Shown: positions 1 through 8,639 of the stretch, piece after piece
Position numbering within the stretch: position 1 is the first letter of the stretch
How the letters are laid out: each line of letters starts with the position of its first letter
Assembly (NCBI RefSeq): GCF_014655295.1
Contig: NZ_BNBI01000014.1
Span: 1 to 64,000, forward strand
Direction of reading: 5' to 3'
Source: Streptomyces fumanus
GTDB taxonomy: Bacteria > Actinomycetota > Actinomycetes > Streptomycetales > Streptomycetaceae
DNA: 64,000 nucleotides
The notes under the pieces: generated by a model
Told to the model about the DNA's origin: nothing
The model's database searches: none
What the model saw: the letters and a program-made list of their open reading frames with translations, nothing else
Program-made: the position numbers and the translations under genes

Positions 1-132
1 GTACCGCTGCCCGCGATCACCGCCTCCCTCTTCGCCCGGTTCGCCTCCCGCCAGGAGGACTCCCCGCAGATGAAGATGATCGCCGCGCTGCGCAACCGGT
101 TCGGCGGCCACGCCGTCGAACGGGCGAGGTGA
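1..132 (+). CDS. gnd: 6-phosphogluconate dehydrogenase, C-terminal fragment (5' end outside window)
   Basis: Only the last 43 codons are in the window, open from base 1 to a TGA at 130-132. The peptide contains FARFASRQED and ends in ALRNRFGGHAVERAR. This is the C-terminal helix-and-tail signature of the short (about 300 aa) decarboxylating 6-phosphogluconate dehydrogenases, where FGGHAV is typical. The enzyme oxidises 6-phosphogluconate to ribulose 5-phosphate and CO2 in the pentose phosphate pathway, in the cytosol. Its stop overlaps the GTG start of the next gene by 4 nt, so the two are probably translationally coupled. The fragment is too short to judge cofactor preference. Confidence 0.8.
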   Translation, partial: VPLPAITASLFARFASRQEDSPQMKMIAALRNRFGGHAVERAR

Positions 133-758
133 GCACGGTGGGCGAGCTGCTGCTGATCAGGCACGGCGAGACGGAGTGGACCCGCTCGCGCAGACACACC
201 AGTTTCACCGACGTGCCCCTCACTCCGGCCGGTGAGGCGCAGGCGCGTGCGCTGAGGCCGCTGCTGGCCGGCCGCCGGATCGGCGCGGTGCTGGTGAGTC
301 CGGCGCGGCGGGCCGTGCGCACCGCGTCACTGGCGGGTCTGACCGGACTCCGGGAGGAGCACGACCTGCGGGAATGGGACTACGGCGGCTACGAGGGCGT
401 CACCACCGCCGAGATCCACCGCACCCGGCCCGACTGGAACCTGTGGACCGACGGCGTGCCGGATTCCGCGGACGGCCGCCACGGGGAGAGCCCGGACCTG
501 GTCGCCGCGCGGGCCGACCGGGTGCTCGCCCGGGTGGAGACCTGGCTGGCGGCCCCGGACGCGGCGGACGTGGTGCTCGTCGCCCACGCCCACGTGCTGC
601 GCGTCCTCACCGCCCGGTACCTCGGTCTGCCGGCCGCCGCCGGAGGGCTGTTCGTCCTGGGCACCGGCTCACTGTCCCGGCTGGGCAGGGAACACGGCAG
701 GGCCGCGCTCATGGCGTGGAACACCACGAACGCGGCCGTACTCGAAGCCGCCGGCTGA
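129..758 (+). CDS. Histidine phosphatase family protein (phosphoglycerate mutase-like)
   Basis: A 209-aa protein starting at GTG 129, which overlaps the stop of the upstream dehydrogenase gene. Residues 10-16 carry the LIRHGETEW phosphohistidine motif. A second conserved histidine lies in VLVAHAHVLRVL near residue 155. Arg in RRAVRTA and Glu in LREWDYGGYEG complete the usual active site of branch-1 histidine phosphatases. These enzymes remove phosphate from small phospho-metabolites through a phosphohistidine intermediate, and the substrate cannot be read from the sequence. Length and soluble character fit the family. Coupling to 6-phosphogluconate dehydrogenase suggests a role in sugar phosphate metabolism, which is inference only. 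Confidence 0.85.
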   Translation: MSTVGELLLIRHGETEWTRSRRHTSFTDVPLTPAGEAQARALRPLLAGRRIGAVLVSPARRAVRTASLAGLTGLREEHDLREWDYGGYEGVTTAEIHRTRPDWNLWTDGVPDSADGRHGESPDLVAARADRVLARVETWLAAPDAADVVLVAHAHVLRVLTARYLGLPAAAGGLFVLGTGSLSRLGREHGRAALMAWNTTNAAVLEAAG

Positions 759-779
759 CCGGCCGGAGCGGGATGCGAC

Positions 780-807
780 GGGGTGGCCACGAGCCCGCGG
801 CCACCCC
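780..807. terminator. Bidirectional hairpin between convergent genes
   Basis: A perfect 9-bp inverted repeat, GGGGTGGCC (780-788) and GGCCACCCC (799-807), with a 10-nt loop. It lies in the 56-bp gap between the stops of the phosphatase (+) and the oxidoreductase (-). There is no clear T-run, as is common for actinobacterial terminators. Position and stem strength support termination from both sides. Confidence 0.7.
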
Positions 808-814
808 TTCCGGG

Positions 815-2203
815 TCAGTCCGTCCAGGCGGTGAAGAGGGCGTTCAGTCCCTCGGCCATGGTCGGGTGCGCGATGAGGCCGTCGCGCAGCGCGGTGAAGG
901 GCAGGCCCGCCCACATCGCCGTCTGCACCACGGTCAGGACCTCGGAGGACTCCGGCCCCAGCAGCGCCACGCCCAGGATCTCGTCGGTGTCGCGGTCCAC
1001 GACCGCCTTCCACACGCCCCGGGTGTCGCGCAGCGTACGGGACCGGGGAATGGCCTTGACCGGGAGCTTGGCTACGCGGACGTTCCGGCCGGTGGCGCGG
1101 GCCTGTGCCTCCGTGAGGCCCACGCGGGCCAGCTCCGGGTCGGTGAACAGGTTCCAGGGGACCAGCCGGCCGGTGGTGCTGCGGCTGCCGCCCGCGATGT
1201 TCTCCTTCACGACGCGGTAGTCGTCGAGGGAGACATGGGTGAACTGCGGGCTGCCCGCCACGTCGCCCACCGCCCAGGTGTGCGGGGCGTCGGTGGCCAG
1301 CCGCTCGTCCACCCGGATGAAGCCGCGCTCGTCGGTGCGCACGCCCGCCGCGTCCAGTCCCAGCCCGGCGGTGACCGGGTCCCGGCCGGTCGCGGCCAGG
1401 ATGTCGTCGGCGACCAGAGAGCGGCCGTCCTCCAGGTGGACCCGCACCCCGCCCGTCTCGCGGACGACCTCCTTCACCGAGACCCCCCTGAGCATCTCCA
1501 CGCCGTCCTCGCGCAGGTACTCGGCGAGGACCTCGGTGATGTCCGGGTCCTCCTGGGGCAGCAGGGTGAGGTTGCGGTCGAGCACGGTCACCCGGCTGCC
1601 GAAGGCGGCGAACATCTGGGCGAACTCCAGACCGACATAACCACCGCCGAGCACCACCAGCCGCTCCGGGATGCGGTCGAGTTGCTGGATCGTCTCGCTG
1701 TTCAGCGCCCCGGCCTCGGCCAGGCCGGGAACCGCCGGCAGGTGCGGCACGGTCCCGGTGTTGATCACCACGTCACCGCCCCGGACGACACGGCGCCCGC
1801 CGTCGTTGAGGCGGATCTCGACCGTGCGCTCCGCGACGAAGCGCGCCTCGCCCAGGACGAGGTCCATGCCGCTGTCGAGGAACTGGCGGTGGTTGAGATC
1901 GACCATCTCCGAGACCACGCCCTCCTTGTGCGAGCGCAGGAGCCGCAGATCGACCTCCAGCTTGCCCAGGTTCAGCCCCAGCGACTCCGCCGTCGCCACG
2001 CGGCGGGCCAGCCGGGCGCTGGTGACCAGGGCCTTGGTCGGGATGCACGCCACGTTGATGCACGTGCCGCCGATCATGCCGCGTTCGACCATGACCACCC
2101 CCCGGCCGGACCGCGCGGTGTCCATGGCCAGGGTCTTGCCGGCCTTGCCGCCGCCTACCACCAGCAGGTCGACATCCTCCACGACGTCCTCGGAACCGAT
2201 CAT
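815..2203 (-). CDS. FAD-dependent pyridine nucleotide-disulfide oxidoreductase (dihydrolipoamide dehydrogenase / mercuric reductase-like)
   Basis: A 462-aa class I flavoprotein disulfide reductase. The N-terminal FAD-binding fold reads LLVVGGGKAGKT. The redox-active disulfide is GGTCINVACIPTK. A second Rossmann fold for NAD(P)H reads VVLGGGYVGLEF, and the C-terminal dimerisation domain ends with the HPTMAE acid-base histidine motif. ATG 2203 is chosen as the start because GAGGAG sits 10 nt upstream; an in-frame TTG at 2221 adds six residues but places the SD inside the gene. Family members reduce lipoamide, mycothiol disulfide or metal ions with NAD(P)H, and the substrate here cannot be assigned. 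The gene is divergent from the SARP regulator gene across a structured intergenic region. Confidence 0.85.
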   Translation of the reverse strand: MIGSEDVVEDVDLLVVGGGKAGKTLAMDTARSGRGVVMVERGMIGGTCINVACIPTKALVTSARLARRVATAESLGLNLGKLEVDLRLLRSHKEGVVSEMVDLNHRQFLDSGMDLVLGEARFVAERTVEIRLNDGGRRVVRGGDVVINTGTVPHLPAVPGLAEAGALNSETIQQLDRIPERLVVLGGGYVGLEFAQMFAAFGSRVTVLDRNLTLLPQEDPDITEVLAEYLREDGVEMLRGVSVKEVVRETGGVRVHLEDGRSLVADDILAATGRDPVTAGLGLDAAGVRTDERGFIRVDERLATDAPHTWAVGDVAGSPQFTHVSLDDYRVVKENIAGGSRSTTGRLVPWNLFTDPELARVGLTEAQARATGRNVRVAKLPVKAIPRSRTLRDTRGVWKAVVDRDTDEILGVALLGPESSEVLTVVQTAMWAGLPFTALRDGLIAHPTMAEGLNALFTAWTD

Positions 2204-2316
2204 CAGGCGCGCACTCCTCAAGGTGTTACGAGTGGGAACGTGACGGGCCGCCCGGCACTCCGGCCGGCACCGCCGGGTCCAGCGTCGCCCCGGCCGGGCC
2301 GCCGCGCATCGGTCAC

Positions 2317-2363
2317 ATGACTCGTCTCCGCGCGGTGCGCGGGGAGCGACGGCGTTGAGTCAT
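2317..2363. promoter_or_regulatory. Nested inverted repeats between divergent oxidoreductase and SARP genes
   Basis: ATGACTC (2317-2323) and GAGTCAT (2357-2363) form a perfect 7-bp inverted repeat. The 33-nt interval holds a further GC-rich stem (CTCCGCGC pairing imperfectly with GCGCGGGGAG). The structure lies about midway in the 257-bp gap between the two divergent start codons. It may be an operator for either gene or an mRNA leader structure for the regulator. No confident -35/-10 pair could be read here. Confidence 0.4.
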
Positions 2364-2460
2364 CCGACCGATGCCCGCCCCGCGACGGCGGCCCTACGGT
2401 GGGCGCGGCCGCCGGGAACCGGTGCGGCGGGCGGCACGGGAGCGATGAGCGGAGGCCGTC

Positions 2461-4479
2461 ATGACCATGTACGCGAGGGACACCACCCCCGACGGACCGG
2501 ACCGGGAGACGGCGACCGGTGTCCGCTTCCGCGTCCTCGGCCCGGTGCGCGTGTGGGCGGCCGGCGCCGAACTGCCCACCGGGCCGCGTCAGCAGCGGCT
2601 GGTCCTGGCGGCGCTGCTGGCCCGCGCCGGGCGTCCGGTCTCCCTGGAGGAACTGGTCGGCCTGCTGTGGGAGGAGGACCCGCCCCGCAGCGCGGTCAAC
2701 GCCGTGCACCGCTACGTGGGAGCGCTGCGGCGCCTGCTCGAACCGGGACTGCCGGCCCGCGCGCCGGGCCGGTGGCTGGTCCGGCGCGCGGGCGGATACC
2801 TGCTGCGGGTCGGTCCGGACGAACTCGACCTGCTCGTCTTCCGGCGGCTGGTCCAGCAGGCCCGCGCGGCCCGGGACGCGAGCGAGGCGGTGGACCGGTT
2901 CGCCGCGGCGCTGGGCCAGTGGCAGGGGCGGTGCGCGGCGGACGTGGTGCCCGAGGACCCGGCCCCCCAGGTCTTCGCCGCGGTGGACCACGAGTACGTC
3001 GCCGCCGTGTCGGCGGCCGCGACCGCCGCGCTGCGCTGCGGCCGGCCCGGCGCGGTCCTGCCGGCCGTGCGCCGGGCGGCGCAACGGCACCCGTTCGACG
3101 AGCGGTTGCTGGCCCAGACGATGCTGCTGCTCACGGCGGACGGCAAACAGGCCGAGGCGCTCACGCTCTACCACCGCTTCCGGGCGGATCTGAGGGACAC
3201 GCTCGGCATGTCACCGGGCAAGGAACTGCGCGCCGCCCACGACCGCATCCTGCGCGGACCCGAGGAGCCCGCCGTCCCGGCCACCGGCCCCGGCCCGGCG
3301 GGACCCGCCCCCGCCCGCCCGGCCCCGGCCGGACCGGAACCGCGGCACGTACCGGCCCAACTCCCCGCCGATCTGCCCTGCTTCACGGGGCGCGCCGACG
3401 TCCTGGAACAGGCGGCGCGCTTCACGGCGGACGGTGCCGGGACGCTGCGCGTGCTGGCGGTGGACGGCATCGCCGGCGTCGGCAAGACCGCCCTGGCCGT
3501 CCACGTGGCCCACCGCATCGCCGCGCGCTTCCCCGACGGCCAGCTCTTCGCCGACCTCGGCGGCTTCAGCCCGGCGGGCGGCCCGGCGGACGCCGGTGAG
3601 GTACTGGCCGGCTTCCTCGCCGCGCTGGGGGTCGACGCCGCCCGCGTCCCCGCCCGGACGGACGCCAGAGCGGCGCTGTTCCGCAGCGTGCTGGCCACCC
3701 GGCGGGTGCTGGTCGTGCTGGACAACGCCGACGACGCGGCGCAGGTACGGGCGTTGCTGCCCGGCTCGTCCCGGTGCACGGTACTGATCACCGGCCGGCG
3801 ACGGCTCACCGACCTCGCCACCTTGAACGGGGCCCGGCTGCTGTCGCTCGACGTCCCCTCCGCCGCGGAGGCGGCCCGGTGCTTCCTCCGGCGAGTGGGC
3901 GCCGCACACCCCGGCCCGGACGCCGCCGCGGTCGCCGACATCGTCGAGCACTGCGGACGGCTGCCGCTCGCCCTGGGCATCGTGGCCGCCCGGGTGACGG
4001 CCTTCCCGGACGTACCGCTGCGGCGGACGGCCGACGAACTGGCGGCGGCCGGGGGAAGCCTGGAGGCGTTCCGCGACGACGACCGCGGCAACGCGGTGCG
4101 CGCCGTGTTCTCCTGGTCCTACCGCACCCTGGGCCCCGACGCGGCCCGCCTGTTCCGGGCCCTGCCGCGGCGGGGGCGGGGCGAGCTGACCACCGCGGAA
4201 CTGACCGGACTCGCCCCGGCGGCGGCCCGTACGGTCGCCGGGGCCGTCGCCGAACTGGTGCGCGCCCGGCTGCTGACCCCCGTAGGGCCGGACCGGTACG
4301 GCGTGCATCCCCTGGTGCTGGCGTACGCGGGGGAGCTGGCGCGCGAGGCACGGCGGCGGACGGGCGTCACCGGGGTCACGCGGACCGGCGCGGGGCGTGT
4401 CGTCGTGCCGCTCGCCGGCCGGCGTACGCGCGCCATCCGCGCGGGGGTGCCGCCCCGGGTCAGGCCGGCGCTTCGCTGA
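2461..4479 (+). CDS. AfsR/SARP-family transcriptional regulator with NB-ARC-like ATPase domain
   Basis: A 672-aa protein. A winged-helix DNA-binding domain (about residues 20-115, FRVLGPVRVWAAG through GGYLLRV) is followed by a bacterial transcriptional activation domain (about 120-270). An Ala/Pro-rich linker follows, then a STAND NTPase with Walker A GIAGVGKTAL near residue 336 and Walker B-like VLVVLDNADD near 420. Such proteins activate antibiotic or pathway genes in Streptomyces by binding direct heptameric repeats. The long C-terminal TPR array of full-size AfsR (about 990 aa) is absent. The start is supported by GGAGG 5 nt upstream of ATG. The 3' end overlaps the convergent beta-helix/AAA gene by 20 bp. 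The target genes are unknown. Confidence 0.88.
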   Translation: MTMYARDTTPDGPDRETATGVRFRVLGPVRVWAAGAELPTGPRQQRLVLAALLARAGRPVSLEELVGLLWEEDPPRSAVNAVHRYVGALRRLLEPGLPARAPGRWLVRRAGGYLLRVGPDELDLLVFRRLVQQARAARDASEAVDRFAAALGQWQGRCAADVVPEDPAPQVFAAVDHEYVAAVSAAATAALRCGRPGAVLPAVRRAAQRHPFDERLLAQTMLLLTADGKQAEALTLYHRFRADLRDTLGMSPGKELRAAHDRILRGPEEPAVPATGPGPAGPAPARPAPAGPEPRHVPAQLPADLPCFTGRADVLEQAARFTADGAGTLRVLAVDGIAGVGKTALAVHVAHRIAARFPDGQLFADLGGFSPAGGPADAGEVLAGFLAALGVDAARVPARTDARAALFRSVLATRRVLVVLDNADDAAQVRALLPGSSRCTVLITGRRRLTDLATLNGARLLSLDVPSAAEAARCFLRRVGAAHPGPDAAAVADIVEHCGRLPLALGIVAARVTAFPDVPLRRTADELAAAGGSLEAFRDDDRGNAVRAVFSWSYRTLGPDAARLFRALPRRGRGELTTAELTGLAPAAARTVAGAVAELVRARLLTPVGPDRYGVHPLVLAYAGELAREARRRTGVTGVTRTGAGRVVVPLAGRRTRAIRAGVPPRVRPALR

Positions 4480-7400
4480 CCGCCGTGGCGGCGAAGGGAA
4501 GGTCCTGCGGCAGCAGCAGGGTGAGCGTCTCGACGTCGGCGTCGGTCACGCCGCCCAGCCGGCCCGCCTGCCGCGTCATCATCTGCTCGACGATCTGACG
4601 GGCCAGCCGCGCGTTGCCGAACGACCGCGACCGGGGCAGGGCGTCCAAGTGGTGGCGCAGCGCCTCCAGGGTCGCGGGAGCGCACACGTAACCGGCGGTG
4701 CGAGCCTGTTCCCCGACGATGGCCAGCAGTTCCTCCGTGGTGTAGTTCTCGAACTCGATCCGGCGGGTGAAGCGCGAGGCGAGGCCGGGGTTGGAGTCGA
4801 GGAAGCGGCCCATCTCGGCCGGGTAGCCGGCGACGATGACGACGACCTCGTCGCGGTGGTCCTCCATCAGCTTCAGCAGGGTGTCCACGGCCTCCCGGCC
4901 GAAGTCCTGCGGTGAGTTCTCCGGGGTCAGGGTGTACGCCTCGTCGATGAACAGGACCCCGCCCAGGGCCTTCTGGAACGCCTCGGTGGTGAGCTGCGCG
5001 GTGTGGCCGATGTACCGGCCGACCAGGTCGGCGCGGGCTACCTCGACGAGCTGGCCGCGCGGCAGCACGCCGAAGGAGCGCAGCAGCTCGGCGTAGAGAC
5101 GGGCGACGGTGGTCTTGCCGGTGCCGGGCGGGCCGGAGAAGACCAGGTGGTGGCTGATGCGGGGGGTGGGCAGGCCGAGCGCGGCGCGCTGGCGGTATGC
5201 GGAGAGCAGGTCGACGATGCCGCCGACCTCGCGCTTGACCGCTTCCAGGCCGGTCATGGCGCGGATGGTGGCGAGCGCGTCGCTGTCTCCCGGTTCCGCG
5301 GAGCCGGAGCGCGTCTGAGCGGCCTCCTCCTCGCCCACGTCCTCGGGGAGCATCAGCGTCAGGTCGGCCTCCCCGGCGTCGGGCAGCGCGGCCAGCCGCA
5401 GCGACTGCCGGTCCACCATGGACTCGAAGACCTTGCGGGCGGCGCGGCCGTTGCCGAAGGTGGCGTCGCGCCGCATGCGGGAGAAGTGCACGCCCAGCGC
5501 CTCGCGGGTCAGGGGGGCCAGCCGGTAGCTGTGGTTCGTGCACATGTTCTCGGTGATGGTGACGAGTTCGTCGACCGAGTAGTTGTCGAACTGGATGGTC
5601 CGGGTGAACCGCGAGGCCAGGCCCGGGTTGGCGGCGAGGAAGTCCTCCATTTCCTTGGAGTAGCCGGCGACGATGACGACCGCCTCGTCCCGGTGGTCCT
5701 CGATCAGCTTGACCAGGGTGTCGATCGCCTCCTGCCCGAAGTCGGCCCCGGAGCCCTTGCTGTCGGAGAGCAGGGTGTACGCCTCGTCGATGAACAGGAC
5801 CCCGCCCAGGGCCTTCTGGAACGCCTCGGTGGTCTTGATGGCCGTGCCGCCGATGACCTGGGCGACGAGGTCGGAGCGGGACACCTCGACGAGGTGCCCG
5901 GAGGGCAGCATGTCCAGACCGGCCAGGATCGATCCGTACAGGCGGGCGACGGTGGTCTTGCCGGTGCCGGGCGGACCGGCGAAGACGAGGTGGCGGCTCA
6001 TCGGAGGGGCCGGGATGCCGAGCTGGGCGCGGCGCTGGGTCAGCCGGCCGAGACTGACCAGCATGTTGACCTGCTCCTTGACTCCGGCCAGGCCGACCAG
6101 GGCGTCCAGTTCGGCGAACGGCCCGTCCAGCGGCGCGGCGGCAGGCCCCGATCCGGGGGAGTGCGCGCCCGGCCCGGTCGCGGGGGCGCCGGCGGCCGGC
6201 TCCGGTATCCGCCAGTCGTCCGGCAGGCCGTTGCCGGAGCTCTCCAGCCGGTCCACGGTCAGTGCGGGGCCGGGCCGGGTGTGCCGCAGCCCGGCGCCCT
6301 GGTTGGTGTGGACCGTGCAGCCGGTGACGGACATCGGGGCGGTCCCGTCCAGACGTATCCCGTCACCGGTGTTGCGGGTGAGGACGCAGTCGGTGAGCGA
6401 GCCCTTGCCGCCGGCCGAGACGAGTACCCCGTGCGCCCGCGTGCCGTCGACCCGCACCCGCACCAGGGAGACATCGCCGCCGTCGTCCACGGCGACACCC
6501 GAGCCGGCGCTGCCGGTCACCGCGCAGTCGCGCAGCGAGGCGTTCCCGCCCCGGGCGACCGAGACGCCCGCCTTGCCGGCATCCGAGAAGGCGCAGTCGC
6601 CGAACTGGGGGTGGCCGCCCTGCTCGACGCGGACCGAGGGACCGGTGCTGCGCTGGACCTCGCAGTCCTCGAAGCGCCCCTTGGCGCGGTCGCCGACGAG
6701 GATGCCGGCGGCCCGCGGTGACCGTACCCGCACCCGTCGCAGCAGCGGCCGGGCGCCGGAGGCCAGGGACACCCCGGGGCCCTGGGTGCCGGTGATGTCC
6801 GCGCCGTCGATGTCGGCCTCGGCCGCGTCGGTGAGCAGCACCCCGGCCTCGGAGCCGCCCTGGATCGTCGTGCCGGACAGGTGGGGAGCGCTCGCCTGCC
6901 CCACATGGACGGCCGCCTGGGCGGCGTCGGCGAAGGCGCAGTCCGTGTAGCGGCCCCGGGCGCGTTCGGTCAGGAACAGTCCGCTGCCGCCGGTGCGGAC
7001 GGTCGAGCAGCCCGACATCTGCGGGTCGGAACGGTTGGCCACCGCGAATCCGTGCCCGGCGGTGTCGTGGACGTGGACCTCGGACAGCTCGGTGCGGGCG
7101 GAACTGGCGACGTACACGCCCAGCGCGCAGTCGTGGACGGTGGTCCGGGCCACGCCGAGCGTCGTCTCGCCCTCCAGGGCGACGGCCGGGCGGTCGGTGG
7201 CGGAGAGATCGCAGTTCTCCAGTGTCCCGGAGGAACGGCCGTTGGCGAGGACGCCGTTGCCCCGGGTGTCCCGGACCACGCAGTCGCGGATGACGGCCCG
7301 GCCGTCCTCGCTGATCACCACGGCGGAGGTGCCCATGTGCTCCAGGGTGCAGTCCTCCAGGACGCTGCCCGCGGAGGAGGTCTCCACCACCCCGGCCCCT

Positions 7401-7804
7401 TCCGGGTTGGTGACCCGGCAGTTGCGCATCGCCAGCGAACCGCTGCCCCGGCTGAGCAGCGCGGTCCAGGCGGAGCCGGAGATCTCACAGCCGTCCAGGG
7501 CGATCTGGCCGCGCACCGCGTCCACCACCGGCAGATCGTCGTGGTTGCCGCGCAGCACCAGGTCGGTCAGGAGGACGGCATCCGCGGCCAGCGTCACGGC
7601 CGTGCCGCTGCGCGGGGCCAGTTCGACCGATCCTCTGGGCCCGTCCGCCACGATCGTGACCTGCGCGCGGACGGTGAGGCTTTCGGCGTACACACCGGGC
7701 CGGACCCTGATGATCGTGCCGGCCCGGGCACCGGACAGGGCGGACCCGATGCTGCGGTGGTGCCCGGTGCCGTCCTGGCTCACGGTCAGTGTCGTGCGTG
7801 CCAC
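4460..7804 (-). CDS. Right-handed beta-helix protein fused to two EccA-like AAA ATPase domains
   Basis: A 1,114-aa protein. Residues about 1-540 are right-handed parallel beta-helix repeats of about 22-24 aa, with recurrent G-x-G-V, DC and SG positions as in pectate-lyase or NosD-like folds. An Ala/Pro/Gly linker leads to two CbxX/EccA-type AAA domains. Both have Walker A GPPGTGKTTVARLY (near residues 613 and 893) and Walker B GGVLFIDEAYTL. EccA proteins are cytosolic ATPases that assist T7SS substrate export. No signal peptide is seen, so the beta-helix is probably cytosolic and could be a substrate-binding or scaffolding arm (inference). The gene lies 5.8 kb from the T7SS operon on the same strand, and a similar palindromic motif lies upstream of both (see 7964-7977). 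The mRNA overlaps the convergent SARP gene. Confidence 0.9.
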   Translation of the reverse strand: MARTTLTVSQDGTGHHRSIGSALSGARAGTIIRVRPGVYAESLTVRAQVTIVADGPRGSVELAPRSGTAVTLAADAVLLTDLVLRGNHDDLPVVDAVRGQIALDGCEISGSAWTALLSRGSGSLAMRNCRVTNPEGAGVVETSSAGSVLEDCTLEHMGTSAVVISEDGRAVIRDCVVRDTRGNGVLANGRSSGTLENCDLSATDRPAVALEGETTLGVARTTVHDCALGVYVASSARTELSEVHVHDTAGHGFAVANRSDPQMSGCSTVRTGGSGLFLTERARGRYTDCAFADAAQAAVHVGQASAPHLSGTTIQGGSEAGVLLTDAAEADIDGADITGTQGPGVSLASGARPLLRRVRVRSPRAAGILVGDRAKGRFEDCEVQRSTGPSVRVEQGGHPQFGDCAFSDAGKAGVSVARGGNASLRDCAVTGSAGSGVAVDDGGDVSLVRVRVDGTRAHGVLVSAGGKGSLTDCVLTRNTGDGIRLDGTAPMSVTGCTVHTNQGAGLRHTRPGPALTVDRLESSGNGLPDDWRIPEPAAGAPATGPGAHSPGSGPAAAPLDGPFAELDALVGLAGVKEQVNMLVSLGRLTQRRAQLGIPAPPMSRHLVFAGPPGTGKTTVARLYGSILAGLDMLPSGHLVEVSRSDLVAQVIGGTAIKTTEAFQKALGGVLFIDEAYTLLSDSKGSGADFGQEAIDTLVKLIEDHRDEAVVIVAGYSKEMEDFLAANPGLASRFTRTIQFDNYSVDELVTITENMCTNHSYRLAPLTREALGVHFSRMRRDATFGNGRAARKVFESMVDRQSLRLAALPDAGEADLTLMLPEDVGEEEAAQTRSGSAEPGDSDALATIRAMTGLEAVKREVGGIVDLLSAYRQRAALGLPTPRISHHLVFSGPPGTGKTTVARLYAELLRSFGVLPRGQLVEVARADLVGRYIGHTAQLTTEAFQKALGGVLFIDEAYTLTPENSPQDFGREAVDTLLKLMEDHRDEVVVIVAGYPAEMGRFLDSNPGLASRFTRRIEFENYTTEELLAIVGEQARTAGYVCAPATLEALRHHLDALPRSRSFGNARLARQIVEQMMTRQAGRLGGVTDADVETLTLLLPQDLPFAATAVSEAPA
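4928..5833. repeat. Pair of identical 63-bp direct repeats encoding the two Walker B regions
   Basis: Bases 4928-4990 and 5771-5833 are identical over 63 bp. They encode the EAFQKALGGVLFIDEAYTL segment of each AAA domain. Neighbouring parts of the two domains differ at many positions. The identity therefore suggests gene conversion or a recent copy between the two ATPase domains rather than simple protein-level constraint. Confidence 0.85.
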
Positions 7805-7963
7805 GGCCGATCCTCCTCATAGTGCAGCCGCGGGCCGTCCCCTGTCCGGCGGGCGGCCGGACCCGGACCCGTGCGGTGGTGTGCCCCGGATTCCGTCCGC
7901 CGGCGCCGAACCGGCCCGGGGCGGCCGGGTGTGCGCGGTTGGTACACCCTGAGACTATCCAAG

Positions 7964-7977
7964 GAACACATGTGTTC
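7964..7977. promoter_or_regulatory. 14-bp perfect palindrome upstream of the beta-helix/AAA gene
   Basis: GAACACATGTGTTC is a perfect palindrome lying 160-173 bp upstream of the ATG at 7804, in the 264-bp gap between this gene and the tetR stop. Its CACATGTG core resembles the palindromes upstream of the T7SS Esx genes at 62342-62353 and 62465-62474. It is a likely operator. The rest of this gap (7805-8068) shows no gene. Confidence 0.5.
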
Positions 7978-8068
7978 ACGAGCCGCCTTCACATGTTGGA
8001 CCGAGGATGTGCCCCGTACCCGGCATCGGGGTATGTGCGAAGAGCAAGGCGTACGTCGCTGCCGGGGG

Positions 8069-8638
8069 TCAGGCGCGCAGCGCGTCCAGGGCGATGGAGA
8101 CCTCGTCGGCGACGGAGGACTGGTCCCCGGTGGCCTTGGCCCGCAGTGTGGCGCCCTCCAGGAGATCGAGCAGGAAGACGGCCAGGCCGGCGGGCGGCCG
8201 GTCCGCCGTGATCTCCCCGGCGGCCTGGCCTTCGGCGATCGTCCGGGTCATCGCCCCGGCCCAGTCGTCCAGCGCGTCGCGCACGCTCTCGCGCACCCGC
8301 TGTCCCGCGGTGGTGCCGTCACCGGCGAAGGTGCCGAGGAGACAGCCGAACTCCACGCCCGACGCGCGGATGCGGTCGATCTGACCGGTGAGATGGCGGT
8401 GCAGCCGGTCCAGGGCGGGGCCTTCGCCGTGCAGCGCGGAGAAGTCGGTGGCCCTGGCGTATCGCGCGACGATCTCGGCCGCCAGGTCCTGCTTGCTGGC
8501 GAAGTGGTTGTAGAACGACCCCTTGGGCACGCCCGCCGCCTCGGTGATGTCCTGCACGCTGGCCGCGTTGAACCCCTTGCGGCGGAACACGTCCTCGGCG
8601 TGCTCGATCAGGCGCTCCTTCACGTTCACGCGCGGCAT
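8069..8638 (-). CDS. TetR/AcrR-family transcriptional regulator
   Basis: A 189-aa protein with an N-terminal helix-turn-helix (about residues 10-55) containing SVQDITEAAGVPKGSFYNHF, the canonical TetR recognition region. The C-terminal ligand-binding half includes GCLLGTFAGD, a stretch seen in TetR regulators of electrophile- and quinone-responsive reductase genes. AAGGAGG lies 5 nt upstream of the ATG, inside the 3' end of the MFS gene, and the two genes are separated by 1 nt. It is the last gene of a reductase-transporter-regulator operon and probably represses it through the GACCGGTC site at 10696-10703 (inference). The effector molecule is unknown. Confidence 0.88.
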   Translation of the reverse strand: MPRVNVKERLIEHAEDVFRRKGFNAASVQDITEAAGVPKGSFYNHFASKQDLAAEIVARYARATDFSALHGEGPALDRLHRHLTGQIDRIRASGVEFGCLLGTFAGDGTTAGQRVRESVRDALDDWAGAMTRTIAEGQAAGEITADRPPAGLAVFLLDLLEGATLRAKATGDQSSVADEVSIALDALRA

Positions 8639-8639
8639 G

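Noticed and set aside
2204..2221. TTG start at 2221 for the disulfide oxidoreductase
   Set aside because: It would place the GAGGAG site inside the coding region. ATG 2203 has the SD at correct distance.
2461..4479. Full-length AfsR with TPR domain
   Set aside because: The protein ends soon after the winged-helix part of the STAND domain; no TPR helices are present.
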